Below, piece by piece: positions 56,193 to 64,000 of a stretch of 64,000 nt of DNA (positions are counted from its first letter, which is position 1; each line of letters opens with the position of its first letter). The position numbers and the translations under genes are program-made. The notes beneath the pieces were generated by a model. It worked only from the letters and a program-made list of their open reading frames with translations, did no database searches and had not been told where the DNA came from. The stretch lies in the NCBI GenBank assembly GCA_024710805.1, contig JANJUB010000169.1, positions 1 through 64,000 on the forward strand, written 5' to 3'. This DNA comes from Fimbriimonadaceae bacterium. GTDB taxonomy: Bacteria; Armatimonadota; Fimbriimonadia; Fimbriimonadales; Fimbriimonadaceae.

Positions 56193-58468
56193 TCGGGCGG
56201 CTCCACGCCATGCAGCCAGCGGACGAAGAAGTCCCGCCGCTTCCGCTCGCCATAGACGCCGCCATCGGTGTGGTCCATGCCGGGCAAAACGATCAGATCG
56301 AACTCTTTGCGGGCGCGCATTAGCGCGTCGGCGAGGCGCAGGGTGGACTCCGGCGGTACGTTGCGATCGAGCTCACCGACCAGAAGCAGCAGTCGGCCCT
56401 GCAGCTTCGCCGCGTTTGTGATGTTGCTCTGTTCGTCGTAGTGCGGTCCCACTGGATAGCCCATCCAGTGCTCGTTCCACCAGAACTTGTCCATCCGGTT
56501 GTCGTGGCAGCCGCAGCTCGACACACCCACTTTGTAGAACTCGGGGTGGAAGAGCAGTGCGCCGGTCGAGTTCTGGCCGCCCGCGGAGGTGCCGTAGATG
56601 CCGACCCGGGTGTCGTCGACGTAGGCGTACTTCTTCGCGAGGCTCTGAATCCACAGCTTTCGGTCCGGGAATCCGGCATCGGCGATGTTCTTCCAGCACA
56701 CGTCGTGGAAGGCCTTGCCGCGGTTGCGGGTGCCCATGCCGTCCATCTGCACGACGATGAACCCAAGCTCGGCGAGCCGTTGCATGCGCGTGATCGGCGT
56801 GTAGTTCTTGGGGACGTGGCTGTCGTGGGGACCGGCGTAGATGTTCTCGATCACCGGATACTTCTTGGTCGGGTCGAGGTTGGTCGGACGGACGACGATG
56901 CCCCAGATGTCGGTCTTACCATCGCGCCCCTTGGCGGTGAATACCTCGATCTTGGGAAGCTTGAGTTCGGCCAAGCCGGAGACGTCCGCGTCCTCCAACT
57001 TCATGACGAGGTTTCCGAGCCGGTCACGAACTTCATGAACTGGGGCCTGGTCCACGCGCGAGAACGAGTCGACGAAGAAGGTGAATCCCGGCGACCACTG
57101 AGCGCGGTGAGTTCCGTGGCCGGCGGTGATGGGCGTGATCACGCCGCCCGCAAGCGGAACGCGGTAGTAATGGATGTGATACGGATCCTCGCCGGGACGG
57201 CGGCCATTGGCGGCAATGATCACATAACCCTGGTCCTCGTCGATGTGCTCAACCGAGCGGACGACCCACTCGCCCTTAGTGAGTTGCCGCTTGACCGCGC
57301 CGGTGGCGGCGTCGATGGCATAGAGATGGCCCCAGCCGTCGCGCTCGCTGCGCCAAAGAACCTCATTGGCCTTGGTGAGCGGTCGGTAAATGGTGCTCGT
57401 CGTATCGACAAAGGTGTTGCTCCTCTCGTCGATCTGCGTGAAGACGGTGCCATCGGGGTTGCCGATGATCACGCGATAGCGCTGGTATCCGCGATCGGCA
57501 AACTGAAGTCGGAAGCGATCGTCGGGAAGCCACTGCAAGCGAGGCGGAGAGGCCCAGGGCTGTCCCCCGCCGAGGATCGGCTCGACGTCGAGCTTCTGTT
57601 CCTCGCCCGTCTCCGGGTTGCAGATCCACATTTCGTAGCGGTCGAGTTCGTCACCTGGCTGGTCGTAGAGACGCCGTTCGAGCGTGGCTCGGCCGCCGTT
57701 TCGGGGCGACGACGAGATCAGGAAGACCTCCTTGCGGTCTCCGTCGAGGCGCCGCTTGGCGACGACAAACTTCGAGGAGCGCGCCCACTCATAGTCCGCC
57801 ACGTTGGCGACCTTGAAGGTACGAGTGGGGCCATCGGGGGCGGTGGCCTTGACGCTCAGGCTGCCCTCCTTGATCTCGGCTCTCCACTTGTTGTCGGGTG
57901 AACGTCCGTCGCGGCTGCGCGGACCTTGCTCGTACTCGGGGCGCGCGAGTTCCCACGGATAGACGGGTCGATCCTCGGGTTCCTCGATGGGCGCGGGCTC
58001 GGGCGGAGGGGTCCCCGTGAGGGGCTCAAGCTTTGCGGTGGCTCGGGTCCATCGCCATCGCTTTTGGCTGGCCGTGAACTCGACCGTGCTCAGGTCGGCG
58101 GCGACGTTCAGCGAGGTCAGCGGAAGAGTCTCCGCGTTGAGCGTGGAGCTCGTGGCCTCGCCGAGGGCCTTGGCGAGCGCGGCATGGTCGAAGAGCGGGC
58201 CCTTGGATCTCGTTTTGAGATTGGCGAGGATGAACTGGTGTCGATTTCGCGCATCGGCCCGGCGGTACCACAGGGCATCATCGCCGACCCACGTGGCGGT
58301 GAGGGTGACGTTGAGAGCCCGCCCATCGGCATTGAGGTCGTCTGCCCGTTTGTAGGCCTCGGCAAGTTCGGCGGGGGTGGGTCGGTAGGCTTGGGCATTC
58401 GCTCCGCCAACGACACAAAGCAACGCAACCGCAAGGAAAGTGCGCATGGGCCATTTTAGCCCGAACAC
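56177..58468 (-). CDS. S9 family (DPP IV-like) prolyl peptidase, secreted
   Basis: Signal peptide; 'RVGIYGTSAGGQNSTGALLFHPEFYKVGVSSCGCHDNRMD' and 'LLLVGELDRNVPPESTLRLADAL', 'VLPGMDHTDGG'. Confidence 0.88.
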   Translation of the reverse strand: MFGLKWPMRTFLAVALLCVVGGANAQAYRPTPAELAEAYKRADDLNADGRALNVTLTATWVGDDALWYRRADARNRHQFILANLKTRSKGPLFDHAALAKALGEATSSTLNAETLPLTSLNVAADLSTVEFTASQKRWRWTRATAKLEPLTGTPPPEPAPIEEPEDRPVYPWELARPEYEQGPRSRDGRSPDNKWRAEIKEGSLSVKATAPDGPTRTFKVANVADYEWARSSKFVVAKRRLDGDRKEVFLISSSPRNGGRATLERRLYDQPGDELDRYEMWICNPETGEEQKLDVEPILGGGQPWASPPRLQWLPDDRFRLQFADRGYQRYRVIIGNPDGTVFTQIDERSNTFVDTTSTIYRPLTKANEVLWRSERDGWGHLYAIDAATGAVKRQLTKGEWVVRSVEHIDEDQGYVIIAANGRRPGEDPYHIHYYRVPLAGGVITPITAGHGTHRAQWSPGFTFFVDSFSRVDQAPVHEVRDRLGNLVMKLEDADVSGLAELKLPKIEVFTAKGRDGKTDIWGIVVRPTNLDPTKKYPVIENIYAGPHDSHVPKNYTPITRMQRLAELGFIVVQMDGMGTRNRGKAFHDVCWKNIADAGFPDRKLWIQSLAKKYAYVDDTRVGIYGTSAGGQNSTGALLFHPEFYKVGVSSCGCHDNRMDKFWWNEHWMGYPVGPHYDEQSNITNAAKLQGRLLLLVGELDRNVPPESTLRLADALMRARKEFDLIVLPGMDHTDGGVYGERKRRDFFVRWLHGVEPPDWNRS

Positions 58469-58517
58469 TCCCGCGTTTGACGCAGTCTCTGGTGGGTTGC
58501 GAAGGGTGCGGATGCGA

Positions 58518-58796
58518 TCAAGCTGCGCAATCCAGCGTGGCGGTTCCTAGCACCCCTCGTGAGAACATTGAGATCAAGCAGATGGCAAACAGCGATAGAA
58601 AGCCGTAGCGCAAGAGCCGAAATCCAAGGTCCTCGTCGACCTTGGTCGACCACCCATGGCGAATGCCTGTGTAGAACGTCGTTGGTTGCGGCGGAGGCGA
58701 CTCCAGCGGGCACGATCGAGCGCACTCACGACAGTTCGCCCCAGAGTCTGCGGTTCCGCAGTCCGGGCAAATCCAAGGGCTCGAAAACTCGGCCAT
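58518..58796 (-). CDS. small zinc-ribbon membrane protein
   Basis: 'WICPDCGTADSGANCRECARSC' plus a TM helix. Confidence 0.6.
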   Translation of the reverse strand: MAEFSSPWICPDCGTADSGANCRECARSCPLESPPPQPTTFYTGIRHGWSTKVDEDLGFRLLRYGFLSLFAICLISMFSRGVLGTATLDCAA

Positions 58797-58864
58797 CTGA
58801 TGTTAGAACGGGCGGCTGCTCTCGTTGGTTGCCGCGGAAGGGGCTATCCGGACGGGGCAACCCT

Positions 58865-59092
58865 CTACGGTCGGTTCATGCACGGACCGACGATGATGAT
58901 GATAGCGACAACTAAGACGCTCAGGACAACGCGCGCGGCCATGCGAGAGAGGGGATCGCCATGCTTCAAACCCTGAAACCAGAACACAGGCTCGACCGAA
59001 CGGGCGTCGACGGGCGGAGTCGCTGCGCACTTCGTACAAATCCCTCCGTTATTCGGGGAGCCGCAATCGGGGCAGATCCAGGGCTCTGGCAT
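58865..59092 (-). CDS. small zinc-ribbon membrane protein, paralogue of neighbour
   Basis: 'PWICPDCGSPNNGGICTKCA' plus TM 'VVLSVLVVAIIIIVGP'. Confidence 0.6.
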   Translation of the reverse strand: MPEPWICPDCGSPNNGGICTKCAATPPVDARSVEPVFWFQGLKHGDPLSRMAARVVLSVLVVAIIIIVGPCMNRP

Positions 59093-59139
59093 AAGGCTGG
59101 CTCCCCACACGAGGGTGTGTGGGGAAGATGGTCAACCGA

Positions 59140-60480
59140 TTACCGACGCCAACTGGTTCGGAAGTCGGTGATGATGAACCCGTTCCGATCTTCTTCGAGA
59201 CGATAGTTGTGATACACCGACGAGCGGCGGCCCCACGGGTCCGTGTACTCGTGACGCGCGGTCACCTGGACCTCATCTCGCCACGTTCGCACTCGCTCGA
59301 TCTCGTAGCGGACCGTGCGCGTCGTCTCGATGTTGTCCAGCATCAGATCATAGAAGTCGTCCGCCTCCAATGAGTAGGTGTACGTGTCATCCATGTAGAT
59401 GTTGATCCGACCCCGACGGGGGATCAATCGGCCGAGAGCCCGGCGGTCGCGTCGCTCGAAAGCGTTGACGAGATCTCCAATCGCCTCATCGACGTAGTTG
59501 GAGTCTCGGTTGTTGCCCCAACCCGAGTCCCAAGAGCTGCCTCGGTAGTTACGGTTCCAGTTGTAGTTGTTGCCGTTGTTCCAGTTCCACGACGTGTTGC
59601 CGATGTAGAAAATCCGCGTCAGCGACACGTAGCCGGGGAGGTGCGGGTAGTAGTACCACGGCGAGAACGAGCAGTTGTTGCCGTAAGGCGAGAACGAGTA
59701 GTGGGGATAGTAGAAGTAGTCGTCGCGCCAATCACGGTAGTAGCTGGAATAGCCGTCGCGGAAGCGCGTGTTCACCCGGACCTGCTCCGAGCGCAGCACC
59801 TGGCTCATGATCGATCCCTTTTGAAGGATCGTGGTCGGAGCTTGGCCGATATCGAATCGGTCGCCGCGGTTGTTGCTGCTGCCGTAGCTCGTGCCACCGA
59901 GTCGTCCGCGATCGGTGCCCTTGCCGAGCGATCCTTGCGAGCGATTCGTGGTGCTGCCGCTCTGCCCAAAGCCGCCGCCGGAGGTCCCTTGGCCCTTGTT
60001 GCCGAGGCCGCTGTTGCCGCTGCCTTGACTTCCGAAGCCGCCGCCAGAGTTCCCCTGGCCTTTGTTGCCGAGGCCGCCGCCTTGGTTGCCCTTGCTTTGG
60101 CCGCCGGAACCTTGGTTGCCCAAGCCTCCGCCCGAGCCGCCGCTGCCTTGACCCTTGTTGCCTAAGCCGCCGCCACCTTGGTTACCCTTGGTCTGACCGC
60201 CGCCCTGGTTACCTAATCCGCCCCCGCCCTGGTTGCCTTGACCCTTGTTGCCGACGCCGCCGCCTTGGCCCTTGCTTTGGCCGCCGGAACCCTGGTTGCC
60301 CAGCCCGCCGCCTCCGCCACCGCCTTTGCTTTGGCCACCGGAGCCCTGGTTACCCAACCCGCCACCGCCTTGGTTACCCTTACCCTTGCCCTGTCCGCCG
60401 GTCTGGGTGCTTTGAGCGGCAACGCTCGAGAACGCGAGCGCGATAATACTCATGGCCGAAATCGTGCGAAACCAACTCAT
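59140..60480 (-). CDS. secreted Gly/Gln/Lys-rich low-complexity repeat protein with Tyr/Trp/Asn-rich middle and folded C-terminus
   Basis: Signal peptide; repeats of 'GGGLGNQGSGGQSKG' then 'YYRDWRDDYFYYPHYSFSPYGNN'. Confidence 0.8.
   Translation of the reverse strand: MSWFRTISAMSIIALAFSSVAAQSTQTGGQGKGKGNQGGGGLGNQGSGGQSKGGGGGGGLGNQGSGGQSKGQGGGVGNKGQGNQGGGGLGNQGGGQTKGNQGGGGLGNKGQGSGGSGGGLGNQGSGGQSKGNQGGGLGNKGQGNSGGGFGSQGSGNSGLGNKGQGTSGGGFGQSGSTTNRSQGSLGKGTDRGRLGGTSYGSSNNRGDRFDIGQAPTTILQKGSIMSQVLRSEQVRVNTRFRDGYSSYYRDWRDDYFYYPHYSFSPYGNNCSFSPWYYYPHLPGYVSLTRIFYIGNTSWNWNNGNNYNWNRNYRGSSWDSGWGNNRDSNYVDEAIGDLVNAFERRDRRALGRLIPRRGRINIYMDDTYTYSLEADDFYDLMLDNIETTRTVRYEIERVRTWRDEVQVTARHEYTDPWGRRSSVYHNYRLEEDRNGFIITDFRTSWRR
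59975..60395. repeat. intragenic degenerate tandem repeats encoding GGLGNQGxGGQSKG units
   Basis: Recurring ccgccgccttggttgcccttgctttggccgccgga-type units. Confidence 0.8.
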
Positions 60481-60539
60481 TTCTTGATGGACTCCTCTAC
60501 GTGTGTTCGACGAGCGCGACAGCGCCGCGTTTCATTCAG

Positions 60540-61094
60540 TTAAAACTGTACTTTGACCGCCTCGCGTTCCGTCGGGTTTTCGATCAAGAACAGTTCGCGC
60601 GGTTTGAATCCGCCGGCCGACGCAAAGATGCTCGAAGGGAAGGTTTCGAGTTTCGTGTTGTAGGCGGTGGTTGCGTCGTTGTAGTACTGCCTCGAGAAGG
60701 AAATCTTGTCTTCCGTGCCCCGCAGCTCTTCCTGCAAGTTCAGCATGTTGGCGCTGCTCTTGAGGTCAGGATAGGCCTCGGCGAGGCCGAACAGTCCGGT
60801 GAGCGCCGCCCCAACCGCGGCTTCGGCGGTGGCTTTCTCGCCGACCGATTTTGCGGAGAGTGCCTGATTGCGCGCCTGGATCACGCGCTCTAGAGTGTCC
60901 TTCTCATGCGCCATGTAGCCCTTCACAGTCTCGACGAGGTTGGGGATGAGGTCGTAGCGTCGCTTCAGCTGCACCTCGATCTGGGCCCAGGCATTGGCCG
61001 AGCGTTGCCGCGCGATCACGAGTCCGTTGTACAGAGCGATTGCCCCGAACAGAATCAGGACGAGAACGACGATGATGATAATCAGCGGGGCCAT
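60540..61094 (-). CDS. LemA family protein
   Basis: 'LYNGLVIARQRSANAWAQIEVQLKRRYDLIPNLVETVKGYMAHEKDTLERVIQARNQA'. Confidence 0.95.
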   Translation of the reverse strand: MAPLIIIIVVLVLILFGAIALYNGLVIARQRSANAWAQIEVQLKRRYDLIPNLVETVKGYMAHEKDTLERVIQARNQALSAKSVGEKATAEAAVGAALTGLFGLAEAYPDLKSSANMLNLQEELRGTEDKISFSRQYYNDATTAYNTKLETFPSSIFASAGGFKPRELFLIENPTEREAVKVQF

Positions 61095-61115
61095 GGAGTC
61101 ACCTCTAACGGGTTG

Positions 61116-61511
61116 CTACGGTTTACGGGCGGGGTTTGCTTCAGGTTTCGGTGTCAGTCGCAAAGGTGTAGGGTCGGGACCTCGGGAATCGGTGAAGATG
61201 AGGTCCTCGCCGTCGAACTCGGCGAACGATCCTTCGCCAAGCAGTGACTCCCCTTCGGAGGGGATCAAGTCTCGTCCCGCTGCTTGCTGGGGAGTAAAGG
61301 TGATCCGCTTGCCCGCGACTTCGTACTTGCCCTCGACGGGCAGCGAGTGGATGATGATCGAATAACGCCCGGTGCGTTCCAGCTTCAACTCGACGCGGCC
61401 AGCGGTGCCGACGATGTGCTCGGGTCCCTCGAGTTTTCGCGTCCCGACCCAGGTTCCTTCGAACCCCGGCTTGGTGCAACCTACCAGCCAGGCAATCAGC
61501 CCGACGGCCAT
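61116..61511 (-). CDS. hypothetical lipoprotein
   Basis: '[27 protein letters not shown]' lipobox. Confidence 0.65.
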   Translation of the reverse strand: MAVGLIAWLVGCTKPGFEGTWVGTRKLEGPEHIVGTAGRVELKLERTGRYSIIIHSLPVEGKYEVAGKRITFTPQQAAGRDLIPSEGESLLGEGSFAEFDGEDLIFTDSRGPDPTPLRLTPKPEANPARKP

Positions 61512-61521
61512 AATGATTCGA

Positions 61522-63759
61522 ATGGCCGTGATCACGCCCGAAGTCTACTCCTCGATGGGCCTGAACGACTTTGAGTACGAGCGAATCGTCTCGCTCCTCG
61601 GTCGCGAACCCTCGATCACCGAACTTGGCATGTTCTCCGTGATGTGGAGCGAGCACTGCGGCTACAAGTACAGCCGCCCGGTGCTGGCGCTCTTCAAGAA
61701 GTACAAGGAGGCCATGGAGGGTGAGGGGCACGAGAATGCCGGCGTCGTCGACATCGGCGACGGCTGGGGAGTGACCATGAAGGTCGAGTCCCACAACCAC
61801 CCTAGCGCGGTCGAGCCCTACCAAGGGGCCGCTACAGGAGTCGGCGGCATCATCCGCGACATCTTGACGATGGGCGCGAGGCCGATCGCCGCCCTGAACT
61901 CACTTCGTTTTGGTCCGATTGTGCCCGACGGCACGACTCCCGACGCGGTGGTCCGACGCAATCGGTACCTCTTCGAACATGTGGTGGCGGGCATCGCCGG
62001 CTACGGGAACTGCGTCGGCGTGCCGACGATCGGCGGGGAAGTGAACTTCCACCCGCGCTACTCGGGGAATCCGCTGGTCAACGCGATGTGCGTAGGGATG
62101 CTTCGGCTGGATGAGATCACCACCGCGGCCGCCCAGGGCGACGGCAATCCGGTCATCTACATCGGTTCCGCCACCGGCAAAGACGGAATCCACGGCGCGA
62201 GCTTCGCTAGCAAGAAGCTGAAGGATGACGCGGTCGAGGATCGGCCCAATGTCCAGATCGGCGATCCGTTCGCCGAAAAACTGCTCATCGAAGGGACACT
62301 GGAGGCACTCAAGACGGGAGCCATCGTCGCCATTCAGGACATGGGCGCGGCGGGCCTGACGTGTTCGACCGTTGAGATGTCGAGCAAGGGCGGGGTCGGC
62401 ATGGAGATCGACCTCGACAAGGTGCCGATGCGCGAGAGCGACATGAGCGCCTACGAGCTGATGCTCAGCGAGAGCCAGGAGCGGATGCTTGCGGTTGCCG
62501 AGAAAGGCCGGGAGCAGGAAGTGCTCGACGTGTTCCGCAAGTGGGGGCTTAAGGCCGAGGTCATCGGCTACGTCAACGAGCAGGGCGAGACCACCGTGCG
62601 CCGAAACGGAGAAGTGGCGGCGAGTCTCGATGCGACCTTCCTAACCGACCACTGCCCGACCTACGTGCCGCCGTTCGAGGTGCCTGAGTATCACCTCGCT
62701 GCGCAACGATTCATGCTCAATCGAATCCCCGATGCGGATTCGCATCAGAGTCTGCTGACCTTGCTCGCCGCCCCGAACATCGCCAGCAAGCGGTGGGTGT
62801 ACCAGCAGTACGACCAGCAGGTGCAGACTCAGACCGTCGTCCTACCGGGCCACGGCGACGCCGCAGTTGTTGCTCCACGAGGCACGTCGAAGGGTTTGGC
62901 GCTCACGATCGATGGCAACGCGCGACACGTGTATCTGCATCCGTACGTGGGCGGGCTGCGCGCGGTTTGTGAGGCGGCTCGGAATGTGGCCTGTGTGGGT
63001 GCTCGGCCGGTTGCGGTCACCGATGGCCTCAACTACGGCAACCCACAACGCCCCCACGTGTATTGGCAGTTCAAGGAGTCCGTTCTTGGCATCGCCGAGG
63101 CGTGCGAGATGATGGATACGCCGGTGATTTCCGGCAACGTGAGCTTCTACAACGAGAGCGATCTCGGTGAAGTGCTGCCGACTCCGCTCATCGGGATGCT
63201 GGGCGTCCTCGAACGTGCCGATCGTGCCGTCGGTCACCGGGTTTACGGTGGCCTCCAGCTTGGGGTGATCGAAGTGCCGTTGCCGACCGATCCGCAATCC
63301 GGACTCGGTGGCAGCGAGTATCTGGCCGCGGTTCATGGCATCGAAGACGGACTTCCCACGGCTCCGGATATCCAAGGTGAAAGGCGCCTTTGCCAAGCAC
63401 TGGTGCAGATGATCGAGCGAGGCGTGATTGCCGGTGCGCACGACATCGCGGATGGTGGGGTCGCCGTCGCACTTGCCGAGATCGCGATCAGCAGCGGAGT
63501 CGGGATTGTCGCCAAGCTGCCAGCGGAGGGTAGGCGCGATGTGGCCCTCTTCTCCGAGGCTCCGGGACGGGTCATCGTGGCCTTTGATCGTGAGGTGGGA
63601 GACGAGATTGCAGAGTTCGTACGCGACGCGGAGTTACGTTGGTGGGAACTTGGCGCTACCGTAGCCTCTTCAGACGTCTTAGAAATTGACGGTGTCCGTT
63701 GGCCGTTGTCAGAGTTGGCCGATGCGTTTGAGGGGTCGATCCCTCGTGCGATGGCTTAG
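61522..63759 (+). CDS. purL: phosphoribosylformylglycinamidine synthase subunit PurL
   Basis: '[18 protein letters not shown]', '[36 protein letters not shown]', '[15 protein letters not shown]'. Confidence 0.96.
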   Translation: MAVITPEVYSSMGLNDFEYERIVSLLGREPSITELGMFSVMWSEHCGYKYSRPVLALFKKYKEAMEGEGHENAGVVDIGDGWGVTMKVESHNHPSAVEPYQGAATGVGGIIRDILTMGARPIAALNSLRFGPIVPDGTTPDAVVRRNRYLFEHVVAGIAGYGNCVGVPTIGGEVNFHPRYSGNPLVNAMCVGMLRLDEITTAAAQGDGNPVIYIGSATGKDGIHGASFASKKLKDDAVEDRPNVQIGDPFAEKLLIEGTLEALKTGAIVAIQDMGAAGLTCSTVEMSSKGGVGMEIDLDKVPMRESDMSAYELMLSESQERMLAVAEKGREQEVLDVFRKWGLKAEVIGYVNEQGETTVRRNGEVAASLDATFLTDHCPTYVPPFEVPEYHLAAQRFMLNRIPDADSHQSLLTLLAAPNIASKRWVYQQYDQQVQTQTVVLPGHGDAAVVAPRGTSKGLALTIDGNARHVYLHPYVGGLRAVCEAARNVACVGARPVAVTDGLNYGNPQRPHVYWQFKESVLGIAEACEMMDTPVISGNVSFYNESDLGEVLPTPLIGMLGVLERADRAVGHRVYGGLQLGVIEVPLPTDPQSGLGGSEYLAAVHGIEDGLPTAPDIQGERRLCQALVQMIERGVIAGAHDIADGGVAVALAEIAISSGVGIVAKLPAEGRRDVALFSEAPGRVIVAFDREVGDEIAEFVRDAELRWWELGATVASSDVLEIDGVRWPLSELADAFEGSIPRAMA

Positions 63760-63801
63760 CGTCTGGCATGCAACGTGCATTAGAAGGCTAGTAGGAACTA
63801 T

Positions 63802-64000
63802 ATGAAACGGTTGTTGATTATTGCGTTGGCGGTAGCTTCCTTCAGCACGGTGTGGGCGCAGACTCCACCCGTTGATCGGGAAGTTCAAAAGAAGGTCATC
63901 GCCGCCGCCGACATGTACAAGTCCGGCAACGTCGATGCCGCCCTGAAGGCCTTTGAAGAGCTGTATGCGGCCCATCCTGAGAATAGCGATGTCCTCGCTT
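63802..64000 (+). CDS. secreted TPR-like protein, truncated by window edge
   Basis: 'MKRLLIIALAVASFSTVWAQTPPVDREVQKKVIAAADMYKSGNVDAALKAFEELYAAHPENSDVLA'. Confidence 0.65.
   Translation, partial: MKRLLIIALAVASFSTVWAQTPPVDREVQKKVIAAADMYKSGNVDAALKAFEELYAAHPENSDVLA

Noticed and set aside
59103-59124. CCCCACAC-gagggt-GTGTGGGG hairpin as terminator
   Set aside because: Good stem but no T-tract on either strand; lies between same-strand genes and could be incidental, so not annotated as a terminator.
59975-60395. CRISPR array suggested by regularly recurring short units
   Set aside because: Repeats are in-frame within one ORF, degenerate and tandem without unique spacers; no cas genes.
1-64000. 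tRNA, rRNA, tmRNA or recognisable riboswitch
   Set aside because: Intergenic gaps are short and I saw no CCA-ending cloverleaf or rRNA text; smpB is present but ssrA was not found here. A covariance-model scan would be decisive.

Overview
This 64 kb window is an ordinary-looking, gene-dense, high-GC bacterial chromosome segment. Gene content (ftsZ, tig, dnaN, smpB, flagellar flgBC-fliEFGHIJ, nusA-ylxR-infB, glmU-prs, purL, several ECF sigma loci) suggests a Gram-negative-type, flagellated bacterium. I lean to Armatimonadota (Fimbriimonadia-like), but that is inference from gene style, not a search. I found no rRNA, tRNA, CRISPR array, integrase or transposase. The best leads are: (1) a tightly coupled five-gene operon of mostly unknown membrane proteins (36430-40190, one DUF6754-like); (2) a secreted protein with about 11 'D-x-x-GDDxY' repeats plus a HEAT-like tail (41480-44191); (3) a hairpin plus T6 terminator inside the nusA leader, between divergent genes, so probably an attenuator (46256-46277); (4) REP-like inverted-repeat pairs bracketing two orphan genes (51385-52456); (5) a roughly 103-nt near-continuous hairpin in a convergent gap (6246-6348); (6) a sigma/anti-sigma locus with a catalytically degenerate HtrA-like protein; (7) a sigma54-activator response regulator with no DNA-binding domain. 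Functional calls come from reading the translated ORFs by eye, and start codons were adjusted where the context supported it.
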